A stretch of 64,000 nucleotides of DNA from Inquilinus ginsengisoli_A. GTDB taxonomy: Bacteria > Pseudomonadota > Alphaproteobacteria > DSM-16000 > Inquilinaceae. A model generated the notes under the pieces. The model was given only the letters and a program-made list of their open reading frames with translations. It did no database searches and was not told the origin of the DNA. Within the stretch, counting starts at the first letter, position 1. Every line of letters begins with the position of its first letter. Position numbers and translations under genes: made by a program. This document shows, in pieces, positions 59,126 to 64,000 of this stretch. The stretch lies in contig NZ_JAVDPW010000002.1 of NCBI RefSeq assembly GCF_031453975.1, positions 62,001 through 126,000 on the forward strand. The letters run 5' to 3'.

Positions 59126-59911
59126 TCAGCGCTTGCCGTACTCGTCGTGGCGGCGCCACCAGATGCCGGTCTCGTTGCGCCCCCTGGGGGCGCGGTCGAG
59201 CCAATGGAACATGCCCCACAGCCCGTCCAGCCCGCGGGCATAAGTGGAATAGCTGTGGTAGACGACGCCGTCCTCGAGCACGAAGGCGCTCAGGCCGGGC
59301 CGCTCGCGCACATAGGTGGCCACGTCGGTCCCGGTCATGCCCGCCATCTTGGCCACGGGCCCCTCGCCGCCTTTCGTCAGCGAGTCGCCGATCCCGCGCC
59401 CCACCCAGGCCGGCTCGCGCCGGTAGTTGTATTCGGCGGTGCCTTCGCGCTGCTGCTGCTCGGTGAGCGAGACGTTGAAGTCGAAGTTGAAATCCGCGCC
59501 GAGCGAGGATGCCCAGGGGAAGCTCCACCCCATCCGCCGCTGGTACGCCTGCAGCGTGGCGAGCGGCGCCCGCGACACCGCCGACAACGTGACGTCGTGG
59601 TTCGCCAGATGGACGGCGATGCCCTCGAACCCGTCCGCGATCGCCGAGCAGGACGGGCACCCCGCGGTGTAGTCGGGCCCGAACATGAAGTGGTAGATCA
59701 GGAGCTGCGAGCGCCCACGGAACAGGTCCGGCAGCGCGGCAGCCCCGTTCTCGGTCTCGAACCGATAGCCCTTGTCGACCCGGACCCAGGGCAGGTCCTG
59801 ACGCCACTGCGCCAGCTCGTCGCTGCGCCGCGTCAGCTCCTTCTCCGCCTCGAGCAGATCCAGGCGGGCGGCCATCCACTCTTCGCGTGTGCCAGTCGGG
59901 TGCGTGGTCAT
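59126..59911 (-). CDS. DUF899 family (thioredoxin-like) protein
   Basis: A 261-residue DUF899 protein. Highly conserved patches are ELARRSDELAxxR-like (KELTRRSDELAQWRQDLPWV), LIYHFMFGPDYTAGCPSCSA, and FHWLDRAPRGRNE. The CPSC pair in a thioredoxin-like fold suggests a redox or thiol-based reaction, but no activity is established for the family. AAAGGAGAAGG precedes ATG 59911. The first copy of a 22-bp repeat (59972-59993) lies 61 bases upstream. Confidence 0.92.
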   Translation of the reverse strand: MTTHPTGTREEWMAARLDLLEAEKELTRRSDELAQWRQDLPWVRVDKGYRFETENGAAALPDLFRGRSQLLIYHFMFGPDYTAGCPSCSAIADGFEGIAVHLANHDVTLSAVSRAPLATLQAYQRRMGWSFPWASSLGADFNFDFNVSLTEQQQREGTAEYNYRREPAWVGRGIGDSLTKGGEGPVAKMAGMTGTDVATYVRERPGLSAFVLEDGVVYHSYSTYARGLDGLWGMFHWLDRAPRGRNETGIWWRRHDEYGKR

Positions 59912-59971
59912 CGTCCTTCTCCTTTGGGGCTTAGGGTCGTGAAAGAGATTGGCGCCGGGGCATCGGATGCC

Positions 59972-59993
59972 GGGAGTGACAAGTGTGGCGGGA
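59972..59993 (+). promoter_or_regulatory. 22-bp repeated site, copy 1 (upstream of DUF899 operon)
   Basis: GGGAGTGACAAGTG followed by TGGCGGGA occurs here and, base for base, at 60361-60382. A partial copy in the opposite orientation is at 61575-61589. A 22-base exact repeat in promoter positions is far beyond chance. It is best read as the operator of the regulator at 60388. Confidence 0.75.
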
Positions 59994-60008
59994 GTCCGGC
60001 TGCGCGGA

Positions 60009-60281
60009 TCAGGACCGGCGGGCCCCGCTGCGCCGCCGGGAGGCCAGCTTCAGCCACGGCGCCAGATGGAAGGCGGCCATGAGCCAGTACATCGGCACCA
60101 TTCCACTCAGCGGGGATGCGTTCGGGGCGACCGAGCAGATATCTGGCATTCCGCCAAGACCAGGCGTCAGCAGCGCCATGACGGCGAAGGTCGGGGCGGC
60201 GGCAAGGGACAACCAGTCCGCGGCGCCGAGGCCGGCCGTGACCGGAGATCCCTGATGCGTCCCGGTGATGTGCGTCGCCAT
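60009..60281 (-). CDS. Small membrane protein of the DUF899 cluster
   Basis: A 90-residue protein with two or three membrane segments (LSLAAAPTFAVMALLTPGLG; SPLSGMVPMYWLMAAFHLAP) and a basic tail (RRRSGARRS). Similar short proteins are often found beside AHSA1/DUF899 genes, but I know no function. GGAGGCG lies before ATG 60281. It is divergent from the regulator at 60388 and flanked by the two perfect copies of the 22-bp repeat. Confidence 0.82.
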   Translation of the reverse strand: MATHITGTHQGSPVTAGLGAADWLSLAAAPTFAVMALLTPGLGGMPDICSVAPNASPLSGMVPMYWLMAAFHLAPWLKLASRRRSGARRS

Positions 60282-60360
60282 TTTCGCGCCTCCATCCGTT
60301 CGCGATGCTGTCCGCGGCCGTCAGCCGCGGGATAGACTTGGCCCCGGATGGCGGAACGGG

Positions 60361-60382
60361 GGGAGTGACAAGTGTGGCGGGA
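60361..60382 (+). promoter_or_regulatory. 22-bp repeated site, copy 2 (regulator autoregulation?)
   Basis: The second exact copy ends 5 bases before the GTG start of the regulator at 60388 and lies 80 bases upstream of the small membrane-protein gene on the other strand. Bound protein here would block translation initiation signals and transcription of the regulator itself. Confidence 0.75.
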
Positions 60383-60387
60383 TTCCA

Positions 60388-61608
60388 GTGGACTCGCTGA
60401 TCACGGCCGCGGCCCGCGCGCTCGCGGCGGGTGATCCTCTCGGCGCCCTGAAGCGGGTCGCCCTGCGCGACGACGCCCCGGCGCTGGCGTTGCGGGGCAT
60501 CGCCATGGCGCAGCTCGGCGATCTGGTTCGGGCCAAGGCTCTCATGCGGCGGGCGGCGCGCGCCTTCGGCCCGAGAGAGTCGGTGGCCCGCGCGCGCTGC
60601 GTCGTCGCCGAGGCCGAAATCGCCCTCGCTTCGCGCGACCTGGGCTGGCCGGCGAAGACGCTCGACGCCGCGCGGGCGACGCTCGAGGCGCATGGCGACC
60701 GGGTCAATGCCGCGCATGCCCGGTATCTCGCGGTCCGCCGCCTGCTCCTGATCGGCCGCCTCGACGAGGCCGAGCGCACCCTCGCCGATCTCGACCCCGC
60801 GCCCCTGCCGCCCGCGCTGGAGGCCGCCCATGAGCTGGTGGTCGCGGGGATCGCGATGCGGCGCTTGCAGACCCAGGCCGCGCGCGCGGCGCTCGTCCGG
60901 GCCGGGAGTGCCGCGCGCGCCGCCGGCATTCCCGCGCTGACGGCGGAGGTCGAAAGCGCATCCCTGGTCCTGAATACGCCCGCGGCACGCCTGCTGGCGC
61001 GTGGCGAGGAACGCCCGCTCCTGCTCGAGGAGGTCGAGGCGCTGCTGGCGTCGGAGGCGCTCGTGGTGGATGCGTGCCGCCATGCCGTGCGGGACGCCGG
61101 CACCGTGGTCTCGCTCGCGACGCGCCCGGTGCTGTTCGCGCTGGCCCGCGCGCTGGGCGAGGCCTGGCCCGGGGACGTGCCGAGAGGCACGCTCCTCGCG
61201 CGGGCCTTCGGCGCAAAGCACGCCGATGAATCGCATCGCGCGCGGCTGCGGGTCGAGATCGGCCGGCTTCGCACGATGCTGCGGCCGCTGGCCGGCGTGA
61301 GCGCGACCCAGCGCGGGTTCGCGCTGGTGCCGCGCCGCGCCGCCGAGGTCGTGGTGTTGGCGCGGCCCGTCGAGGAGCAGCATGCCGCGGTGCTGGCCTT
61401 CCTCGCCGACGGTGAATCCTGGTCGAGCTCGGCCCTGGCGCTGGCGCTCGGCGCCAGCCAGCGCACCGTGCAGCGGGGCCTCGACGCGCTGGCGGCGGCC
61501 GGCAAGGTGCAATCGTTCGGGCGCGGGCGGGCGCTTCGCTGGATGACCCCGCCCGTGCCGGGATTCACGACCACCTTGTTACTCCCGGCGCCGCTGCCGG
61601 GGGATTAG
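60388..61608 (+). CDS. Helical-repeat regulator with two winged-helix domains
   Basis: A 406-residue protein. Residues 1-250 are Ala/Leu/Arg-rich helical repeats, TPR-like (RALAAGDPLGALKRVALRDD). Residues about 265-350 resemble an OmpR/SARP-type winged helix (RARLRVEIGRLRTMLRPLAG, then GFALVPR). The C-terminus (about 355-395) is a second winged helix (WSSSALALALGASQRTVQRG). Two DNA-binding modules would suit the long 22-bp repeat that precedes it. GTG 60388 is the start where family-like sequence begins. It probably controls the DUF899 operon, the small membrane protein and itself. Confidence 0.8.
   Translation: MDSLITAAARALAAGDPLGALKRVALRDDAPALALRGIAMAQLGDLVRAKALMRRAARAFGPRESVARARCVVAEAEIALASRDLGWPAKTLDAARATLEAHGDRVNAAHARYLAVRRLLLIGRLDEAERTLADLDPAPLPPALEAAHELVVAGIAMRRLQTQAARAALVRAGSAARAAGIPALTAEVESASLVLNTPAARLLARGEERPLLLEEVEALLASEALVVDACRHAVRDAGTVVSLATRPVLFALARALGEAWPGDVPRGTLLARAFGAKHADESHRARLRVEIGRLRTMLRPLAGVSATQRGFALVPRRAAEVVVLARPVEEQHAAVLAFLADGESWSSSALALALGASQRTVQRGLDALAAAGKVQSFGRGRALRWMTPPVPGFTTTLLLPAPLPGD
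61575..61589 (-). promoter_or_regulatory. Partial third copy of the repeated site
   Basis: CTTGTTACTCCCGGC matches 14 of 15 bases of the reverse complement of copy 1 with its flank. It lies at the very end of the regulator gene, 50 bases upstream of the propeller gene at 61640, where it could act as operator. Being inside coding sequence, it may be coincidental. Confidence 0.4.
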
Positions 61609-61639
61609 GGTGGTGGCATCGAGTGATGAGGACGGACCC

Positions 61640-62272
61640 ATGAAACGATCAGCAGCCGAAATCGTCCGCGAATACGGCCCCTTCCCGGGCGTCGACCAGG
61701 TGGCCGGGGTCACCTATGACGGCCAGCACGTCTGGTTTGCCGCCGGGGACACGTTGAAGTCCCTCGATCCCGCGACCGGGGAGACGGTGCGCTCGATCGA
61801 GGTCGCCGCGCATGCCGGCACCGCCTTCGACGGCCGGCACCTGTTCCAGATCGCCGAGGAGCACATCCAGAAGATCGATCCGAAGACCGGCCGCGTGCTC
61901 GCCACCATCCCGGCGCCCGGCGGCGGCGGCGACTCCGGGCTGGCCTGGGCCGAAGGGACGCTTTGGGTGGGGCAGTACCGGGACCGCAAGATCCACCAGA
62001 TCGACCCCGAGACCGGGGCGGTTCTCCGCACCATCGAATCCAACCGCTTCGTCACCGGGGTCAGCTGGGTCGACGGCGAGCTCTGGCACGGCACCTGGGA
62101 GGGCGACGAGAGCGACGTGAGGCGGATCGACCCCCAGACCGGGGAGGCCCTGGAGATTCTCGAAATGCCGCCGGGAACCGCCGTGTCGGGGCTGGAATCC
62201 GACGGCGGCGACCAGTTCTTCTGTGGCGGCGGCCCCACCGGCAAGCTCAGGGCCGTCCGCCGGCCCCGGTGA
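61640..62272 (+). CDS. Beta-propeller (YncE/glutamine-cyclotransferase-like) protein
   Basis: A 210-residue protein with repeated blades such as DGQHVWFAAGDTLKSLDPAT, then IQKIDPKTGRVLATIPAPGG, then IHQIDPETGAVLRTIES. Such propellers bind small ligands or act as cyclotransferases/lactonases. There is no signal peptide. It starts 31 bases after the regulator gene on the same strand, with GAGGA before ATG 61640, and a partial repeated site lies upstream. It probably belongs to the same functional cluster. Confidence 0.85.
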   Translation: MKRSAAEIVREYGPFPGVDQVAGVTYDGQHVWFAAGDTLKSLDPATGETVRSIEVAAHAGTAFDGRHLFQIAEEHIQKIDPKTGRVLATIPAPGGGGDSGLAWAEGTLWVGQYRDRKIHQIDPETGAVLRTIESNRFVTGVSWVDGELWHGTWEGDESDVRRIDPQTGEALEILEMPPGTAVSGLESDGGDQFFCGGGPTGKLRAVRRPR

Positions 62273-62372
62273 GGCGACCGGCAGTGGCTCCGGCCCCCGT
62301 CGACTCCACGAGCACTGTGTCCACGCAGCCTGCGGATGGGGTTCGTCGGTTGATCACCTCGTACCGGGTGAG

Positions 62373-63176
62373 TCAGCTGCCGGTCGACATGTACTTCGAC
62401 ACTCCGATCCGCCATGCCAGAAACGAGAGGGCCAGGAGGCCGAATCCCGCCGCCGGCGCCATCGGCAGAAACCAATCGGGGGCGCCCAGGGGATCGGATC
62501 GCCCCAGGATGGCGAGCACCGGATAATACGCCACGCAGGCCAGCGGCACGATGAAGGTCAGGAAGGTGCGGAACCAGCGGGCATAGAGGCCGAGTGGGAA
62601 CTGGCCCGCATAGACGCCGCCGTAGGTGAGGGCGTTGACGGCTTCCAGGCTTTCGATGGTCCAGAAGGCCATGGCGGCCTGAAAGATGAAGAGGGCGACG
62701 AAGAAGGCCGTGCCGCCGGCGATCGTCCAGAGGGCCAGGACGACGGTCTCCGGGGTCCACATGAACTGCAGGGATTCGGTGGCTGCCACCAGGATGACGG
62801 CCGCCTGCACGAACCGCCCGAACCGGCTGATACGGAAGTCATGGCCCACCAGCTGCAGCGCCGCCGACCGGGGCCTGAGCAGCAGGCGGTCGAAATCGCC
62901 CGTGCGCACGAAATCGGTGCCGAAGACGTCGAATCCGCGGGTCACGAAATCGGCGATGGAAAAGCTGATGCCGATCAGGGCGTAGAAGAACATCACCTCC
63001 CCGAAGCTCCAGCCCTTCACGGCCCCGAACCGGTCGAACAAGGCCCAGATCGAGACGATCTCGATGGCCGTCGAAGCCAGCTGCCCGAAGGTCAGCATCA
63101 TCGCCGATGCCGGGTATTGCATCTGGCTGCGGATCGAGGCCGTGAAATACCGGACGAGCAGGGTGATGCCGTTCAC
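62373..63176 (-). CDS. ABC-2 type permease (DUF990-like)
   Basis: A 267-residue membrane protein with about six segments (VIVSIWALFDRFGAVKGW-like EIVSIWALFDRFGAVKGWSF; SFSIADFVTRGFDVFGTDF; LLLRPRSAALQLVGHDFRIS). It matches the ABC2_membrane_6 family, exporters of unknown substrates that come as two permeases plus an ATPase. GTG 63176 with GGAGGGTAGGGCG is the start. It lies four bases after the partner permease gene. Confidence 0.88.
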   Translation of the reverse strand: MNGITLLVRYFTASIRSQMQYPASAMMLTFGQLASTAIEIVSIWALFDRFGAVKGWSFGEVMFFYALIGISFSIADFVTRGFDVFGTDFVRTGDFDRLLLRPRSAALQLVGHDFRISRFGRFVQAAVILVAATESLQFMWTPETVVLALWTIAGGTAFFVALFIFQAAMAFWTIESLEAVNALTYGGVYAGQFPLGLYARWFRTFLTFIVPLACVAYYPVLAILGRSDPLGAPDWFLPMAPAAGFGLLALSFLAWRIGVSKYMSTGS

Positions 63177-63180
63177 CGCC

Positions 63181-64000
63181 CTACCCTCCCTGGACTTCGA
63201 GGCGGCGCACGACACGGCGCAGCCACAGCCGGCCGGCGACGATCAGGGCGAAGGTCCAGAACGCCTGCAGCCCGATTCCCGCCCAGGCCATGAAGCCCGC
63301 CAGCGCGCCGGAATAGATCCGATTGGGGATGTCGAGGACGCCGGCCAGGGGCTGGATGAAGAGCGCCGCGCGGATCGCGTCGGGATAGAGCGGCAAGGGC
63401 AGCAGGGAGCCGGAGAAGACGATGACCACCGGCATGGCCAGGGAGTTGACACCCCGGGCATTGAGCGTCGCCACCACGACGATGTTGATCAGCATGACGA
63501 CAGCGCAGGAGAGCGCCGCCGCCAAAGACAGCGAGAGGATGAAAAGCAGGGCGGCGGAAGCATTCGGCGGCGGCTTCCAGGCCCATTCCGCCTGGCCGAG
63601 CAGGGGCAGGGCGACCCCGGCCGCGAGAGCCATCAGACCCAGTCTGGGAGCGACGCGGGCCGTCATCCAGCCGGCCGTGCGGGCATACCAGAGGGCATAG
63701 GCATCCACCGGTCGCAGCCGATCGTAGCCGATCGCGCCTGTGCGCACCGCCGCGGCGATATCGGGATCTGCGGCCCAGGGCAGCAGGGCCAGGAGGCCTT
63801 GGGCCAGCCAAGTGTATGTGACGGCCTGGGAGAGGTCGAAGGATGTGCCGGCGGCGGCCTCCGGCGCGCCAAGGTAGAAAGCGGCCAGCACCATGACGCG
63901 CACCGCGCCGAACCAGCATTGGGTGGCGAAGCCGGCCACGGCCGCGGCCCGATACTGCATCATCAGCAGGAATCGCGAGGAAAAGGCCGCGATGTAGGGA
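63181..64000 (-). CDS. ABC-2 type permease, partial at window edge
   Basis: The partner of the permease at 62373. It has about six membrane segments (FDLSQAVTYTWLAQGLLALL; SLAMPVVIVFSGSLLPLPLY; LDIPNRIYSGALAGFMAWAG). The frame stays open beyond the ATG at 63963 (AAFSSRFLLMMQYRAAAVAG) with family-like sequence up to the window edge, so the gene starts outside the window. The ATPase gene expected for this transporter would lie further to the right. Confidence 0.85.
   Translation of the reverse strand, partial: PYIAAFSSRFLLMMQYRAAAVAGFATQCWFGAVRVMVLAAFYLGAPEAAAGTSFDLSQAVTYTWLAQGLLALLPWAADPDIAAAVRTGAIGYDRLRPVDAYALWYARTAGWMTARVAPRLGLMALAAGVALPLLGQAEWAWKPPPNASAALLFILSLSLAAALSCAVVMLINIVVVATLNARGVNSLAMPVVIVFSGSLLPLPLYPDAIRAALFIQPLAGVLDIPNRIYSGALAGFMAWAGIGLQAFWTFALIVAGRLWLRRVVRRLEVQGG

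Noticed and set aside
1..64000. tRNA or rRNA genes, CRISPR arrays, transposases, integrases or phage genes
   Set aside because: I looked for their characteristic sequences and repeats on both strands and saw none. A dedicated tRNA/covariance search would be needed for certainty.

Overview
The window is 64 kb of very GC-rich bacterial chromosome with strong third-position G/C bias. Gene content points to an alphaproteobacterium. It has a MucR/Ros-family regulator, a direct-repeat SOS box of the alphaproteobacterial type (GTTC-N7-GTTC) in front of dinB, a soxBDAG sarcosine oxidase operon, a full-length PutA with an N-terminal ribbon-helix-helix domain, and a 520-residue D-aminopeptidase of the Ochrobactrum DAP type. 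A free-living or plant/soil member of the Rhodospirillales (Azospirillum/Inquilinus-like) would fit, but that is inference. I saw no rRNA, tRNA, CRISPR array, transposase or prophage. It looks like ordinary catabolic and regulatory chromosome.

Layout. 0.4-10 kb: MucR-like regulator, aldehyde dehydrogenase, LacI regulator, the soxBDAG operon and its probable GlxA/AraC-type activator. 10-18 kb: SOS-regulated dinB, a TetR regulator, an unknown protein, lldD, D-aminopeptidase, hisC and a PEP-mutase-like gene. 18-24.3 kb: Dcp peptidase, an RTX protein, a DUF937 protein, a small secreted protein and an orphan peptide-binding protein. 24.3-28.4 kb: putA with GTTGCA operators. 28.4-36 kb: hexapeptide acetyltransferase, nucleotidyltransferase-like gene, metallophosphoesterase, a DUF882 murein endopeptidase next to an L,D-transpeptidase, and an Atm1-type ABC exporter with a DUF4241 protein. 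36-42 kb: MFS transporter, PhyH dioxygenase and IclR; an ArsR regulator divergent from a desaturase-like gene; MeaB GTPase. 42-50 kb: a tiny basic protein, a flavoprotein disulfide reductase overlapping an ACP-like gene, a degenerate cyclase-TPR protein, a thioredoxin-like protein, an ArsC-like protein, a 2'-5' RNA ligase, and a DGPF/ECF42 sigma-factor pair. 50-58 kb: deacetylase, LysR, secreted calpain-like protein, LysR, quinone reductase, hydroxyacid dehydrogenase, and a dehalogenase-like hydrolase divergent from HxlR. 58-62.3 kb: a DUF899/AHSA1/GFA cluster with a small membrane protein, a double-HTH regulator and a beta-propeller protein, linked by a 22-bp repeated site. 62.4-64 kb: two ABC-2 permeases; the second runs off the right edge.

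Most regulators sit divergent from or beside the genes they probably control. Several candidate operators can be read directly: SOS box, PutA sites, paired ArsR sites, an HxlR inverted repeat, a PhyH/IclR inverted repeat and the 22-bp repeat. The least explained unit is the 58-62 kb cluster. Other oddities are a MucR that has lost its zinc ligands, a cyclase domain without key catalytic residues, an ACP-like protein without its serine, a secreted protein with a calpain-like triad, and a nucleotidyltransferase gene whose conserved N-terminus has no usable start codon.
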